Source: an uncultured Collinsella sp. (lineage in GTDB: Bacteria; Actinomycetota; Coriobacteriia; Coriobacteriales; Coriobacteriaceae). Taken from it: DNA of 64,000 bases. Each line of letters begins with the position of its first letter. Position 1 is the stretch's first letter. The stretch lies in assembly GCA_900541175.1 (NCBI GenBank), contig UQIT01000011.1:1-64000 (forward strand). Direction: 5' to 3'. Position numbers and translations under genes: made by a program. Positions 17,417 to 27,233 of this stretch are shown here, in pieces. The notes beneath the pieces were generated by a model. That model was given only the letters and a program-made list of their open reading frames with translations, had not been told where the DNA came from and did no database searches.

Positions 17417-18199
17417 CTAGAAGTCCAACCTGACAGGGATGCCTTGAGAGGCCATATACTCCTTCACTTGGCGAATGCTGAAGGTTCCAAAGTGAAAGAC
17501 GCTCGCCGCCAGCACGGCGTTGGCCTCGCCCTCGATCACACCCTCGGCAAAATGCTCGAGTGTGCCCACGCCGCCGCTCGCGATAACGGGAATCGGCACC
17601 GCGCGGGCCACGGCGCGAGTAAGCGCCAGATCGAAGCCGGCCTTGGTACCGTCGCGGTCCATGCTGGTCAGTAGGATTTCGCCGGCGCCACGACGAGCCG
17701 CCTCCTCGGCCCACGCCACTGCGTCGATACCCGTAGCGTTGCGGCCGCCCGCCGTAAAGACCTCCCACTTATCGGCGCCCGGCTCCCCGGGCAGCCCCAC
17801 GCGCTTGGCATCGATCGCCACGACCACGGCTTGGCTGCCAAACGCCGCGGCGGCCTGGCTGATCAACGACGGATCGCGCACGGCGGCAGAGTTGAGCGAC
17901 ACCTTGTCGGCGCCGGCGGCAACCATGGTGCGCATGCCCGCCAGGTCGCGAAAGCCGCCGCCCACGGTATAGGGAATGGCCAGCTCCTCGGCCGCATGCG
18001 CCGCCATCTCGATAGTCGTCGCACGGTTATCGCTCGTCGCGGTAATGTCCAAAAATACGACCTCGTCCGCACCCTCGCGGTCGTAGGCGCGGGCCAGCTC
18101 CACCGGATCGCCGGCATCGCGCAAGCTCACAAAGTTGACGCCCTTAACCACACGGCCGTCCTTGACGTCCAGGCAGGGAATTACGCGCTTGGTAAGCAT
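17417..18199 (-). CDS. hisF: imidazole glycerol phosphate synthase, cyclase subunit
   Basis: Forms IGP and AICAR from PRFAR with ammonia from HisH. About 260 residues, beta/alpha barrel. Catalytic Asp near the N-terminus in [14 protein letters not shown], the second in [14 protein letters not shown], phosphate loops TVGGGFRD and [12 protein letters not shown]. It starts three bases after the hisA stop. Confidence 0.96.
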   Translation of the reverse strand: MLTKRVIPCLDVKDGRVVKGVNFVSLRDAGDPVELARAYDREGADEVVFLDITATSDNRATTIEMAAHAAEELAIPYTVGGGFRDLAGMRTMVAAGADKVSLNSAAVRDPSLISQAAAAFGSQAVVVAIDAKRVGLPGEPGADKWEVFTAGGRNATGIDAVAWAEEAARRGAGEILLTSMDRDGTKAGFDLALTRAVARAVPIPVIASGGVGTLEHFAEGVIEGEANAVLAASVFHFGTFSIRQVKEYMASQGIPVRLDF

Positions 18200-18202
18200 G
18201 GG

Positions 18203-18946
18203 CTACTCCTCCCCTCGAGCGGCGGCCAGCGCCTGGGCCAGCGTAAAGTTGCCCTCGTAGAGCGCACGACCGGTAATGGCGCCTTCAATCGCGCCCTCAC
18301 CCACCGCGGCCAGCGCGCGGATGTCGTCGAGCGTCGAGATACCGCCCGACGCCACGACGGGAAAGCCCGCGACCTGCGCCACATGGCGATACGCCGCCAC
18401 ATCGATGCCCGTCTGCATGCCATCACGCGCGATGTCGGTATACACCAGATGCTTAAAGCCCAGCTCGGTAAGCTGCGCCACGGCATCGTCGAGTGCCACG
18501 CCCGCGCCGTCGCGCCAGCCGTTCACCTTAACCTGGCCGTCGCGCGCGGCAATGTCGGCGACCAACAGCTCGCCAAAGCCCTGGGCTGCCACCTCAGCAA
18601 AACCCGGCTCGGTCACGAGCACGGTGCCCAGCGCAATGCGGCGAGCACCATAGCCTGCCAGCTCATCGATGCGTGCGAGTGAGCGAACGCCGCCGCCCAC
18701 GTCCACGGACAGACCGTCGACGCCGCAGATGGCCTTAATCGCCGCCGAGTTGGCAGCGCATGTGTCCTCGTCCTCGCCAAAGGCAGCGGACAGGTCGACG
18801 ACATGCACCCAGCTTGCGCCCTGCTCGGCAAACGAGCGGGCGACGGCCACGGGGTCATCGGAATATACCTTGCAGCGGTTGCGGTCGCCGCGCTCCAGGC
18901 GCACAACCTTGCCGCCGATCAGATCGATTGCGGGAAACAGGATCAT
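18203..18946 (-). CDS. hisA: ProFAR isomerase
   Basis: Isomerises ProFAR to PRFAR. About 247 residues, barrel homologous to HisF. Catalytic Asp in FPAIDLIGGKVVRLERGD, second Asp in VYTDIARDGMQTG, phosphate loops VDVGGGVRS and ASGGISTLDD. In Actinobacteria this protein is sometimes bifunctional with TrpF (PriA); whether trpF exists elsewhere cannot be seen. Its start overlaps hisH by four bases. Confidence 0.94.
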   Translation of the reverse strand: MILFPAIDLIGGKVVRLERGDRNRCKVYSDDPVAVARSFAEQGASWVHVVDLSAAFGEDEDTCAANSAAIKAICGVDGLSVDVGGGVRSLARIDELAGYGARRIALGTVLVTEPGFAEVAAQGFGELLVADIAARDGQVKVNGWRDGAGVALDDAVAQLTELGFKHLVYTDIARDGMQTGIDVAAYRHVAQVAGFPVVASGGISTLDDIRALAAVGEGAIEGAITGRALYEGNFTLAQALAAARGEE

Positions 18947-19641
18947 AGGCCAACCTCCTCGACGATGTTGACGAAGTTCTTAAGGATGCGCTGACCCAGC
19001 GCGGAGGATTTCTCGGGATGGAACTGGCAGCCCCACACATTGCCGTGGCGCACGATGCACGGGAAACTCCGTGTATAGTGCGTGCGCGCCAACACATCGG
19101 TGGCATCGACGTCGCCGGCCACCGCGTAGCTGTGGGTGAAGTACATATTGGCGCCCTCGGCAAAACCGGCGAGCAGCGGATCGGCCGCGCCGGCAGGCGT
19201 CATGTGCACCTGATCCCAGCCCACGTGCGGGACCTTCAGACGGCTCGACTCCAGGTGCGTGCACGAGCCACGCATGATGCCCAGGCCATCGACCCAGGGA
19301 CCGCCGGCCTGCTCGGAGGCATCGTCGTCCGCGTCCACGCCCTCGTCCGCAGGCACGCCCTCGTTGCCGCGCTCAAAAAACAGTTGAAGACCCAGGCAGA
19401 TGCCGAGCAGCGGAGTTCCGGCGGCGGCATCGAGCACCGCGTCCGCCTCGCCGCTCTGGCGCATAAAGGCGATCGCGTCATAGAACGCGCCCACGCCCGG
19501 GATGACCAGGCCGTCGGCGTTGCGGATCTGCTCCGGATCGTCCGACGTGCAGGCGGCGGCACCGGCGCGCGCAAGCCCGCGCACGACGCTCGACAAGTTG
19601 CCCTTGTGGTAGTCGACCACCACGATCTTCGGTTCGCCCAC
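18943..19641 (-). CDS. hisH: imidazole glycerol phosphate synthase, glutaminase subunit
   Basis: Supplies ammonia to HisF. About 232 residues. Class I glutamine amidotransferase triad: Cys in LLGICLGLQLFF, His and Glu in CQFHPEKSSALG; oxyanion region VIPGVGAFYD. An acidic insertion (DEGVDADDDASEQ, about residues 101-113) lengthens it compared with the usual 200. Confidence 0.95.
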   Translation of the reverse strand: MGEPKIVVVDYHKGNLSSVVRGLARAGAAACTSDDPEQIRNADGLVIPGVGAFYDAIAFMRQSGEADAVLDAAAGTPLLGICLGLQLFFERGNEGVPADEGVDADDDASEQAGGPWVDGLGIMRGSCTHLESSRLKVPHVGWDQVHMTPAGAADPLLAGFAEGANMYFTHSYAVAGDVDATDVLARTHYTRSFPCIVRHGNVWGCQFHPEKSSALGQRILKNFVNIVEEVGL

Positions 19642-19667
19642 GCGACCCCTCCCTTATCTCATCATCC

Positions 19668-19707
19668 AAAACCACCACAAAGGAGACAGGCACCTCTGTG
19701 GTGGTTT
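19668..19707. repeat. palindrome with GACAGGCACC core
   Basis: AAACCACCACA and TGTGGTGGTTT pair perfectly around AAGGAGACAGGCACCTC. It lies between hisB and hisH. GTGCCTG in the loop recalls the palindrome at 33549-33621, whose arm holds GTGCCTGCC. Confidence 0.6.
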
Positions 19708-19721
19708 GTGCGATCCGTCAG

Positions 19722-20309
19722 CTACAGCGAGCCCTTGGTGCTGGGGATGCCCTGCACGCGGGGATCGAGCTCGCAGGCGTGGCGCATCGTGCGGCCCACG
19801 GCCTTAAAGGCGGCCTCGATAATGTGATGCGAGTTGCCACCCGCCAGTTCGCGCACGTGCAGCGTGAGCTTGGCATCGCGTGCGAAGGCATAGAAGAACT
19901 CGACGGCCAGCTCAGTATCGAAGCTGCCCACGCGCTCGGTCGGCACGGGCAGCTCGCAATAGGCCTGGCCGCGACCCGAAATGTCCACGGCGGCCATCAC
20001 GAGCGTCTCGTCCATGGCGATCACCGCGTCGGCAAAGCGCGTAATACCCGCCTTGTCGCCCAGCGCCTGGCAAAACGCCTCGCCCAGCACAATGCCCGTG
20101 TCCTCGACGGTGTGGTGTGCGTCGACCTCCACATCGCCTACTGCATGCACCGTCAAATCGAACAGGCCATGGCGGCCAAAGGCATTGAGCATGTGATCGA
20201 AAAACGGCACGCCGGTCGAGATATCGCACACGCCGCTCCCGTCCAAGTCGAGTTTGACGACAATGTCGGTCTCCCCCGTCTTGCGGGTCACCTCGACATA
20301 ACGGCCCAT
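19722..20309 (-). CDS. hisB: imidazoleglycerol-phosphate dehydratase
   Basis: Sixth histidine step. About 195 residues, dehydratase domain only. Metal-binding motifs FDHMLNAFGRHG, DAHHTVEDTGIVLGEAF and GGNSHHIIEAAFKAVGR are all present. The stop of hisC overlaps the start codon region by one base, so coupling is likely. Confidence 0.96.
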   Translation of the reverse strand: MGRYVEVTRKTGETDIVVKLDLDGSGVCDISTGVPFFDHMLNAFGRHGLFDLTVHAVGDVEVDAHHTVEDTGIVLGEAFCQALGDKAGITRFADAVIAMDETLVMAAVDISGRGQAYCELPVPTERVGSFDTELAVEFFYAFARDAKLTLHVRELAGGNSHHIIEAAFKAVGRTMRHACELDPRVQGIPSTKGSL

Positions 20310-21425
20310 CTACATCTCCTCCTTCACCAGCACGGCCAACGCAGCCAGCACCTCGTCGTTTTCCTGTGGGGTACCCACGGTGATGCGTAGGCAGTCCGCG
20401 AGCCCCGGCGCATAGCTAAAGTCGCGCACCAAAATCGAATACTCGTCGCGCAGGCGCTCACGCACGCGCGTGGCATGCGGCGTGCGTACGAGCACAAAGT
20501 TCGCCGCGCTCGGCCATACCTCCACGGGCAGGCCTTCGGCAGCCATCGCGCGCAGGGCGCACAGCTCGCGCTCGCGCTCGGTTGCGACCTGTGCCACCAC
20601 AGGCGTGTACGATTCGCGGGCACGCAAGCAGGCAAGCGCGGCGGCCTGACTCAGCACATTGACCGAATAGATCTGGCGAATCGCCGCGAACACGTCGATG
20701 ACTTCCGGCGCCGCGATCACGTAACCCAGACGCGTACCGGCAGCGCCAAACGCCTTGGACAACGTATGCAGAATCACCAGGTTGGGATGCTCGGCGATAA
20801 GCCCCTGCGCCGTGGTGGCCGCGCCAAACAAATCGTCGGCAAACTCAACGTAGGCCTCGTCGACCATTACCGTGCCGGGGCACGCATCGCACAGGGCCGC
20901 GACAAAGTCGAGCGGCGTCACATCACCCGTGGGATTGTTGGGCGAGGTCACGATTGCCAGGTTGCACTCGGGCGCCGCCGCAAGCACGGCTGTCTGATCG
21001 AGCTCAAAGGTCGCAGGGTCGCGCCACACGTCGCGCACCTCGGTCTGGCAGAGCGACGCAAAGAACGCGTACTCGCTAAAGCACGGCGGGCAGTTGAGCA
21101 GGGTCCGTCCCGCGCCGCCAAACGCCAACAGGAAGTTATAGAGCAGCTCGTCACCGCCGTTACCCACGCAGACATTCTCGCGCGCCACACCATGCCAAGC
21201 GGCAAGCTCGTCGCGCAGATCGTTGGACATGGGATCGGGATAGCGGTTGAGCGGTGTAACAGCCAGGGCGGCGTCGACCGCCTCGCGCACGCCGGTCGGC
21301 ACGGGATAAGTGTTCTCGTTGGCCGAAAGGTTGATGCGTGTGGGCGTAAAGTTGGGATCGTAGGGCTCAATGCCGGCCAAGTAGGGCTGGACGAGCTCCT
21401 TCATACGGGGCGTGAGCTCGGCCAT
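20310..21425 (-). CDS. hisC: histidinol-phosphate aminotransferase
   Basis: PLP enzyme, seventh step. About 371 residues. PLP lysine in LHTLSKAFGAAGTRLGYV; the Asp that binds the pyridine nitrogen in VMVDEAYVEFADD; ASP-N motif TSPNNPTGDV. The start MAELTPRMKELVQ at 21425 lies next to the hisD stop (21427). The longer upstream frame would overlap hisD and is rejected. Confidence 0.93.
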   Translation of the reverse strand: MAELTPRMKELVQPYLAGIEPYDPNFTPTRINLSANENTYPVPTGVREAVDAALAVTPLNRYPDPMSNDLRDELAAWHGVARENVCVGNGGDELLYNFLLAFGGAGRTLLNCPPCFSEYAFFASLCQTEVRDVWRDPATFELDQTAVLAAAPECNLAIVTSPNNPTGDVTPLDFVAALCDACPGTVMVDEAYVEFADDLFGAATTAQGLIAEHPNLVILHTLSKAFGAAGTRLGYVIAAPEVIDVFAAIRQIYSVNVLSQAAALACLRARESYTPVVAQVATERERELCALRAMAAEGLPVEVWPSAANFVLVRTPHATRVRERLRDEYSILVRDFSYAPGLADCLRITVGTPQENDEVLAALAVLVKEEM

Positions 21426-21426
21426 A

Positions 21427-22863
21427 TTAGGCCTCCTTGCCAGTCGCGCCAACGCCATCCGCGCCCGCAGCCGCCAGGTCAACGCCCTCGGCAACCGTCG
21501 CCACGGCGTCGCCCGGCCAGGCGACCTTGGTCAGGTCGGCCGCGGCGAGTGACTCGGCACTCACGGCATCCTCGCCCTGCTCCAACACGCGGCGGCGCAG
21601 TGCGGCCGAAAGCGCGTGTGCCCACAGACCCTCGGCCTCGGCCAGGCGCTGCGTAGCGGGAGCATCGGAAAGCAGGCCCTCGGGCGTATAGCAAATGACA
21701 CTCGAGCGCTTGACGAACTCCTCCACCGAAAGCGGGTTGGAGAACATGGCCGTACCGCCGGTCGGCAGCGTGTGATTGGGGCCGGCAACGTAATCGCCGA
21801 GCGGCTCGGAGCTCCAAGCGCCCACAAAGATGGCGCCGGCGTTGCGAATGCCGCCGAGCAGGCCCATCGCGTCCTTGCAGTGCAGCTCAAGGTGCTCGGG
21901 CGCCACGGTGTTCACCGCTTCGACGGTGGCAGCCATGTCGGCGGCCACCACGATGGTGCCCTCGTTATCGAGCGAGGCGCGCGTGATCTCGGCACGCGGG
22001 GACTGTGCCACCAGAATGTCGATACCCGCCTCGACCTCACGCGCAAACTGCTCGTCGCAGGTCACCAGATAGCAGGCTGCCAGCGGGTCGTGCTCGGCCT
22101 GGGCCATCAGGTCGGCCGCGACCACCATAGGCTTGGCCGTGGCATCGGCCAGCACGCAGACCTCGGAGGGACCGGCGACCATATCGATACCCACGTCACC
22201 CGAGACAATCTGCTTGGCAGCGGCGACAAAGGCGTTGCCCGGGCCGGTAATCTTGTCGACACGCGGAATGGTCTCGGTACCGTACGCCAGCGCGGCCACG
22301 GCCTGGGCGCCGCCCACCATATAGATCTCGTCCACGCCGCCAAGCTTGGCGGCCGCGAGCGTATACGGGCTAATCAGTCCATCCTTTTGCGGCGGGGTCA
22401 CCATGACCACGCGTTTGACGCCGGCCACCTTGGCGGGAATGGCGTTCATAAGCACGGTGGAGGGATACTGCGCGCGACCGCCCGGCACATAGATGCCGGC
22501 CGCCGCGAGCGGGGTCACCTTAACGCCGAGCATCGTGCCGTCCGGGCGCGTAGTAAACCAGCTCTGTTCGACCTCGCGCTGGTGGAACTCGCGAATCTGG
22601 CGTGCAGCCTTTTCGAGCGCCGCGACAAAGGCGGGATCAAGGCCTTCGAGCGCGGCATCAATCTGCTCTTGCGGCAAACGGAAGCTCTGCAGCTCAACGC
22701 CGTCAAAACGCTGGCAGCAATCGCGGACCGCGGCATCGCCATTGGCACGCACGTTGGCCACGATATCGCGGGCGGCGTCGACGATGTTTTGCGGCAGCAC
22801 GCCCTTACGGTTGAGCTGGTTGGTAACGAGGCGCTCACCGGGAGCAAGCTTGATGGTCTTCAT
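21427..22863 (-). CDS. hisD: histidinol dehydrogenase
   Basis: NAD-dependent oxidation of histidinol to histidine in two steps. 478 residues, longer than the usual 430. Core motifs: [24 protein letters not shown], the zinc/substrate region MAQAEHDP, and the catalytic Glu-His in VAPEHLELH. The last 55 residues (ending [15 protein letters not shown]) form an Ala-rich extension that the family does not need; it may be disordered. Its start is 105 bases downstream of hisZG. Confidence 0.95.
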   Translation of the reverse strand: MKTIKLAPGERLVTNQLNRKGVLPQNIVDAARDIVANVRANGDAAVRDCCQRFDGVELQSFRLPQEQIDAALEGLDPAFVAALEKAARQIREFHQREVEQSWFTTRPDGTMLGVKVTPLAAAGIYVPGGRAQYPSTVLMNAIPAKVAGVKRVVMVTPPQKDGLISPYTLAAAKLGGVDEIYMVGGAQAVAALAYGTETIPRVDKITGPGNAFVAAAKQIVSGDVGIDMVAGPSEVCVLADATAKPMVVAADLMAQAEHDPLAACYLVTCDEQFAREVEAGIDILVAQSPRAEITRASLDNEGTIVVAADMAATVEAVNTVAPEHLELHCKDAMGLLGGIRNAGAIFVGAWSSEPLGDYVAGPNHTLPTGGTAMFSNPLSVEEFVKRSSVICYTPEGLLSDAPATQRLAEAEGLWAHALSAALRRRVLEQGEDAVSAESLAAADLTKVAWPGDAVATVAEGVDLAAAGADGVGATGKEA

Positions 22864-22968
22864 ATCGGTATCCCCTATCGGTCGAGGTTTTGTTCGAAAA
22901 ACGAGAGACCGGGCGGCGGTGCCAATCAGCCCGCAGCCCGGACGTTGGGGCGCCCGTACGTGCTCGCG

Positions 22969-24684
22969 CTATTGTGCCGAGCCCGCAACGGGCTCAAAAT
23001 GCTTGTCCTTCACGGCCGCCGCCAAGCGATCTGCCAGATTGCGCACGCGCGGATCCAAGCGAGCGGCACCCGGATTGACAAAGAAGCGGGCCGTGCAGTC
23101 CATGATGCGGCCGGTGATGACCAGGTCGTTGTCGCGCAGCGTGGCACCCGTGGCGGTAATGTCCACGATGCGGTCGGTCATGCCAACGATGGGGCCCAAC
23201 TCAATATTGCCGTGCAGCGAAACGATGTCGGCATTCACGCCACGCTCGGCATACCAAGCGCTCGCGATGCGCGGGTACTTGGTGGCCACGCGAAGAGAAC
23301 CGCGGCGAGCATAGTTGCGCTCGGCCTGGCCAGCGCGCCATGCGGGCTCCGCCTCGATAAACGTGCACAGGCCGTAGCCCAGATCGACCAGCTGCAGCAG
23401 GTTAAGGTCGGCCTCGATAAGCGAATCCCAGCCGCAGATGCCGCAATCGGCACCACCGCAGCCCACAAAGGCGGGCGCATCGCTGGGGCGCACAATGACA
23501 AACTCGATATCGCCGACCGTGCCCTCACCAGCGTGTGTGTCGCGGCCGCGCACGATGAGGTGACGACCGGGATCGCGCAGCTCCGAGACATCCAAGCCCG
23601 CGGCCTCGAGCACGTCGAGCGTGTCGGCCTTGAGCGAGCCCTTGGGCACGGCAATGCGCAGCGGACCCTCGGTGCCGCGGCCCACGGCATGGTCACCATC
23701 GGAAGCAGTGTCCTCGGCCGAGGTGCGCGCGGCCTCCAGACGCTCGAGCGAAAAGGCGAAGCCCGCCGCCGGCACCTCGATGCCGTCGCCAAATGCGCCG
23801 GTAAAGATGGAGTCGTAGCGTCCGCCCGAACCGACCGGATCGGGCAGGCCGCCGGCATAGGCCTTAAAGACCAGGCCCGTGTAGTAATCAAACGAGTTCA
23901 TGATGGAGAAGTCGAAGGACAGCACCTGGGCGTCCTCGGGAGCCAGGCCCTCGACCAGGGCGCGCAGCTCGCGCGTGAGCGACGCGACAATGCCCGCCGC
24001 CGTCAGCAGCGCGTCGACGCGGTCGAGTACCTCGGCGCCGCCGTGCAAGCGCGGCAGCTCGCTAATGGCAGCCTTGACGGCCTCGGGCTCGGCGCTTGCC
24101 GCCACGCGGGCATCGAGGCCCACGAAGTCGTTGGCGTGCACGCAACGCAATGCCTCGGCAGCCAGTTCGCGATCCTCACAGGCCGCGAGCAACTCCTTAA
24201 ACGGACGCACGCTACCCGCGATAATGCGCGCATCGGGCAGTGCCAGCTTGCGCACAGCCTCCGCCACCAGCGAGACGATCTCGACATCGCCCGTGGTATC
24301 GCCCGCACCGATAAGCTCAAAGCCCAGCTGCGTAAACTGACGCGAGCCACCGGCATTGCGCTGGCACTCGCGGACCACCGGCGCCTCATAGCGCAGGCGC
24401 AGCGGCAGATCGGCCGCGCGCATGCGAGTCGAAACCAGGCGAACGATCGGCAGCGTGTTGTCGGGACGGACCACCAGCAGGCGGCCGTCGTCATCGAAGA
24501 GCTTAAACGGCGTGTCCGCAATGCGGCCGCCCTCCTCGAGCGAACCCTTGTCCTCGAGCAGCGGCGTCTCGACCGGCAGGTAATGATGCTCCCTAAAGCA
24601 GCCCTTCACCGTACATGCGATCTCCTCGCGCGCCTGAGCTTCCTCGGGCAATATGTCCCGGAATCCCCACGGTGTGGCCGTCAT
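22969..24684 (-). CDS. hisG: HisZ-HisG fusion: ATP phosphoribosyltransferase
   Basis: First and committed step of histidine synthesis. 571 residues. Residues 1-330 are HisZ, a histidyl-tRNA synthetase paralogue (motif 1 PWGFRDILPEEAQ, motif 2-like RYEAPVVRECQRNAGGSRQF, late GSGGRYDSIF). A linker of about 25 residues follows. Residues 355-565 are the short-form catalytic HisG (LRIAVPKGSLKADTLDVLEAAG, LVDLGYGLCTFIEAEP, TGATLRDNDLVITG). Short HisG enzymes need HisZ for activity and feedback control; here the two are one polypeptide. It heads the operon. No stop or frameshift separates the parts. Confidence 0.93.
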   Translation of the reverse strand: MTATPWGFRDILPEEAQAREEIACTVKGCFREHHYLPVETPLLEDKGSLEEGGRIADTPFKLFDDDGRLLVVRPDNTLPIVRLVSTRMRAADLPLRLRYEAPVVRECQRNAGGSRQFTQLGFELIGAGDTTGDVEIVSLVAEAVRKLALPDARIIAGSVRPFKELLAACEDRELAAEALRCVHANDFVGLDARVAASAEPEAVKAAISELPRLHGGAEVLDRVDALLTAAGIVASLTRELRALVEGLAPEDAQVLSFDFSIMNSFDYYTGLVFKAYAGGLPDPVGSGGRYDSIFTGAFGDGIEVPAAGFAFSLERLEAARTSAEDTASDGDHAVGRGTEGPLRIAVPKGSLKADTLDVLEAAGLDVSELRDPGRHLIVRGRDTHAGEGTVGDIEFVIVRPSDAPAFVGCGGADCGICGWDSLIEADLNLLQLVDLGYGLCTFIEAEPAWRAGQAERNYARRGSLRVATKYPRIASAWYAERGVNADIVSLHGNIELGPIVGMTDRIVDITATGATLRDNDLVITGRIMDCTARFFVNPGAARLDPRVRNLADRLAAAVKDKHFEPVAGSAQ

Positions 24685-24719
24685 CTGGTGAGCCTCCTCA
24701 TGCTGTGTTTCATATAGAG

Positions 24720-24749
24720 CAGAAGACCGGCATAGCTCCGCCGGTCTTC
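24720..24749. promoter_or_regulatory. his-leader hairpin
   Basis: AGAAGACCGGC and GCCGGTCTTCT form an 11-bp perfect stem 36 bases before hisZG on the minus strand. There is no T-run, so it is a leader hairpin rather than a terminator. A TATGCT (24763-24768) just upstream could be the -10. No His-codon-rich leader peptide was found. Confidence 0.5.
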
Positions 24750-24862
24750 TGGGTACTTTAGCATACTAGAGTGTTTGCGGGGAGAATCGTCCTCCTCGGC
24801 TCACACCGTATTCATTTGGAAACATAGGGCGAGCGGTTAGCAGCAGTCTCTTGTCACAACGC

Positions 24863-24896
24863 AAAAAGGGCGCCCGCGCAAATGCGGACGCCCTTG
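24863..24896 (-). terminator. terminator of the first deglycase copy
   Basis: AAGGGCGCCCGC pairs with GCGGACGCCCTT with one mismatch; on the minus strand CCCTTTTT follows. Confidence 0.8.
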
Positions 24897-24946
24897 TGCA
24901 GGGTCGAGATATCAACCAGCCAAGATATCGGACCCGTGACCAGCTC

Positions 24947-26008
24947 TTAGTAGTCGAACTGGTGGTAGTAGCGGCGGTACTTGAGGTTGTGCTTGGTGAC
25001 CAGCTCGTAGTTGCGCGCGAGGCGGTCGGTGGTCAGCACGGACAGGATCCAGGGGGACACGATGACGCGGAAGTCGTCGTCCAGGCCCGGGATCGCGTAC
25101 TCGGCGGTGTCGATGATGACGTAGTCCTCGTCGCCGGTCACGCCGCTGGTGAGGAAGGCGCGGACGCGCTCGTCGAGGGCGCGGCACTCGTCCTCTCCCA
25201 TGAACAGGAACACCGGGACGCCGGGCTCGAGCAGCTCGAGCGTGCCGTGGAAGAAGTCGTGCGAGGTGATGTGGCGGATGCGCTTCCACTGCATCTCCTC
25301 GAGCAGGCACATGGAGTACAGGATGGTCTCGCCCCACAGCGCGCCCGAGCCGATGAACATGGTGTAGTCGGCCAGCGCGTACTTCCTGGCGAGCTCCTCG
25401 GCGCGCGGCTCGAAGCGCTTGCGGATGTCGAGCATGTCCTTCCAGACGTCCTTCGTCTGCTCGATGAACAGGTCGAACTTGGGGAAGCAGCCGCGGCGGT
25501 TGAGCAGGCGCAGGCCGAAGCAGTCGGCGAGGTAGTAGCCCTTCTCGCAGCCGCCGGCGCCGTGGTCGGAGGCCATCATGACGCAGTTCTCGGCGCCCAC
25601 GGCCTGCCCGATCTTGCCCTCGGGGTTGGTCATGGCGAAGACGCGCACGCCCATCTCCCTCATCTTGCCGACGGCCTCGAGCACCTCGGGGGTGGTGCCG
25701 GACTCGGAGGCGGTCAGCACGACGGACCTGTCGGTCATGCGCTTGTGGCCCATGACGTTCCACTCGGCGGCGTGGATCAGGTAGACCTCGAGGTCGCGGT
25801 CGCCGAACTTGTTCATGAGGTACTCGAGCTGCATGAACTCGTCCCAGGTGCCGCCGACGCCCATCAGGAAGACGGCGTCGTAGCCCTCCTCGTGCACGCG
25901 GTCGGCCAGGGCGGTCATCCGCTTGCCGGCCTCGTAGACGTTCCTGCCGTCCTCGAGGTAGCCCTCCTGGTCGAAGTGCATGATCTCGATCTTCTCGGTC
26001 TCCTTCAT
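24947..26008 (-). CDS. SIS-domain deglycase (FrlB/Gfr-like), copy 1
   Basis: Likely splits a 6-phosphorylated Amadori or Heyns product (fructoselysine- or glucoselysine-6-phosphate) into a hexose phosphate and lysine. 353 residues, two SIS domains: the first with FLMGVGGTWDEFMQLEYL and TASESGTTPEVLEAV, the second with TMFIGSGALWGETILYS. FrlB/GfrE/GfrF are of this length. The whole coding sequence, from the first base of ATG to the last base of TAA, appears identical to 30097-31158, while the flanks differ. It uses AGG for Arg (for example in RKY and DRS), unlike neighbours that use CGC, which suggests acquisition. It has its own promoter and terminator. Confidence 0.8.
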   Translation of the reverse strand: MKETEKIEIMHFDQEGYLEDGRNVYEAGKRMTALADRVHEEGYDAVFLMGVGGTWDEFMQLEYLMNKFGDRDLEVYLIHAAEWNVMGHKRMTDRSVVLTASESGTTPEVLEAVGKMREMGVRVFAMTNPEGKIGQAVGAENCVMMASDHGAGGCEKGYYLADCFGLRLLNRRGCFPKFDLFIEQTKDVWKDMLDIRKRFEPRAEELARKYALADYTMFIGSGALWGETILYSMCLLEEMQWKRIRHITSHDFFHGTLELLEPGVPVFLFMGEDECRALDERVRAFLTSGVTGDEDYVIIDTAEYAIPGLDDDFRVIVSPWILSVLTTDRLARNYELVTKHNLKYRRYYHQFDY

Positions 26009-26065
26009 GTGTGTCCTCCCATCACATGTGCGCAATTCTATACATCGCGCTTCTTGCTGATACCA

Positions 26066-26132
26066 ATTATAGCCATACGATTGCTTGTTATTTAATACCA
26101 ATCCAAACTCACGGAGATTTGCGGCGAACGGT
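26066..26132 (-). promoter_or_regulatory. promoter and operator region of deglycase copy 1
   Basis: On the minus strand TATAAT (26066-26071) overlaps a TTGGTAT box; a second TTGGTATTAA box lies at 26095-26102 (plus-strand ATACCAAT). Further upstream is CGGCGAACGGT (26122-26132; coding strand ACCGTTCGCCG), exactly 51 bases from the -10. There is no recognisable -35 box, which fits an activated promoter. Confidence 0.6.
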
Positions 26133-26275
26133 CGGTTTCCTCGCCCGAGTGGTATTACAACGCCAATAGTTGTCTATTTCGAGCGCTACTGCCAACGGGC
26201 TCCCCACAACTCGCCAGCTATAAAAGCGTTGCGCCAGACCCGCCCAAGCGTTTCCGGCGCAACCGCGCAGTTTAG

Positions 26276-27121
26276 TTATTCGGCTTCCATCTCCGCTGTC
26301 ACACGGCGATACATCTCGATAACCTGAGTCGTCGCCTTGGACGGATCCTGATAGTAGCGGCCGTCACACGTCTCGGCCGAGACATAGCCCGTATAGCCGT
26401 GGCGCATGAGTGCCTCGAGGTCGGCACGCATATCACGCTCGCCGTCGCCCCAGGCAAGATGCGTCGTGCCGCCGCCCACATCGACAAAGTGGGTGTGAAC
26501 GATCTTGTCGCCCAAAACCTCAAAGTAGCCGTCGATTGTGTCGCCGGCAACTTCCATGGCGCCAAAGTCGATACATGCCTTCAGGTTGGGGCGATCGACC
26601 GCCTCGAGGATGCGCGCGACATCCTGTGCCGTATTGACCAGCACGGACTCCGACGGCTGCAGTGCCTCGAGCGCGACGCGAATACCGCGTGTGTCAGCGT
26701 AGTCGCACACCGAGCGCAGCATGGCGACGCTGCGGGACCAGGCGTCCTCAGCTGGCTCGTCCAGATAGGCCCAACCACTCGTCACCAGAATCTGCGGCAC
26801 GCCCAACTCAACGGCAACGTCGATCACATTCTTAAAGTACGAGAGGATGCGTTTTTGGCCCGCCTCACCGCGCACCGCGACGTTCCACGGCTTGGGGTTG
26901 TTCTGCTCGGGGCACACGCACACGATCTTGATACCGTATTGGGCGGCAAGATCGCGAATCTTATCCACCGAATCGTGCTCATGGCAATCCACATACAGGT
27001 GCATCGAGCCGGTCCACAGCTCGATATTGCGATAGCCGGCCTCACCTGCAGCCTTAAAAAACGTCTCGATGCTGTAGTAACGATGGTTGATGTTCATGAG
27101 CGAAAGCTCGGGTACGACCAT
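26276..27121 (-). CDS. FrlC-like sugar epimerase/isomerase (AP endonuclease 2 fold)
   Basis: A 281-residue TIM-barrel protein of the xylose isomerase-like family. Likely metal ligands: Glu in RVALEALQP, Asp in KACIDFGAM, His in HTHFVDVGG, Glu in GYVSAETCDGR. Length and placement between a PTS and deglycases fit FrlC, the fructoselysine 3-epimerase, which converts psicoselysine to fructoselysine. A different 3-epimerase activity is possible. A terminator (27145-27187) separates it from IID, but no clear promoter follows. Confidence 0.72.
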   Translation of the reverse strand: MVVPELSLMNINHRYYSIETFFKAAGEAGYRNIELWTGSMHLYVDCHEHDSVDKIRDLAAQYGIKIVCVCPEQNNPKPWNVAVRGEAGQKRILSYFKNVIDVAVELGVPQILVTSGWAYLDEPAEDAWSRSVAMLRSVCDYADTRGIRVALEALQPSESVLVNTAQDVARILEAVDRPNLKACIDFGAMEVAGDTIDGYFEVLGDKIVHTHFVDVGGGTTHLAWGDGERDMRADLEALMRHGYTGYVSAETCDGRYYQDPSKATTQVIEMYRRVTAEMEAE

Positions 27122-27144
27122 AGCCCTCCCCTTTCGTACGGAGT

Positions 27145-27187
27145 TTTAAAAAACAGGGGGCCGCCGCAGATGCGACAAGCCCCCCAA
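27145..27187 (-). terminator. terminator after PTS IID
   Basis: GGGGGC (27156-27161) pairs with GCCCCC (27179-27184) around a 17-nt loop; on the minus strand TGTTTTTTAAAAC follows. It may be partial, letting some transcripts continue into the epimerase gene. Confidence 0.7.
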
Positions 27188-27233
27188 AGATCGACGCAAC
27201 CGTTAGACGCGATGGAAGCGCGATTCGAACATA

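Noticed and set aside
21616..24717. Open frame of more than 1000 codons on the plus strand over hisD and hisZG
   Set aside because: It is antisense to two full-length, motif-complete enzymes. Long antisense frames are common in GC-rich codon-biased DNA. No family features were seen in its product.
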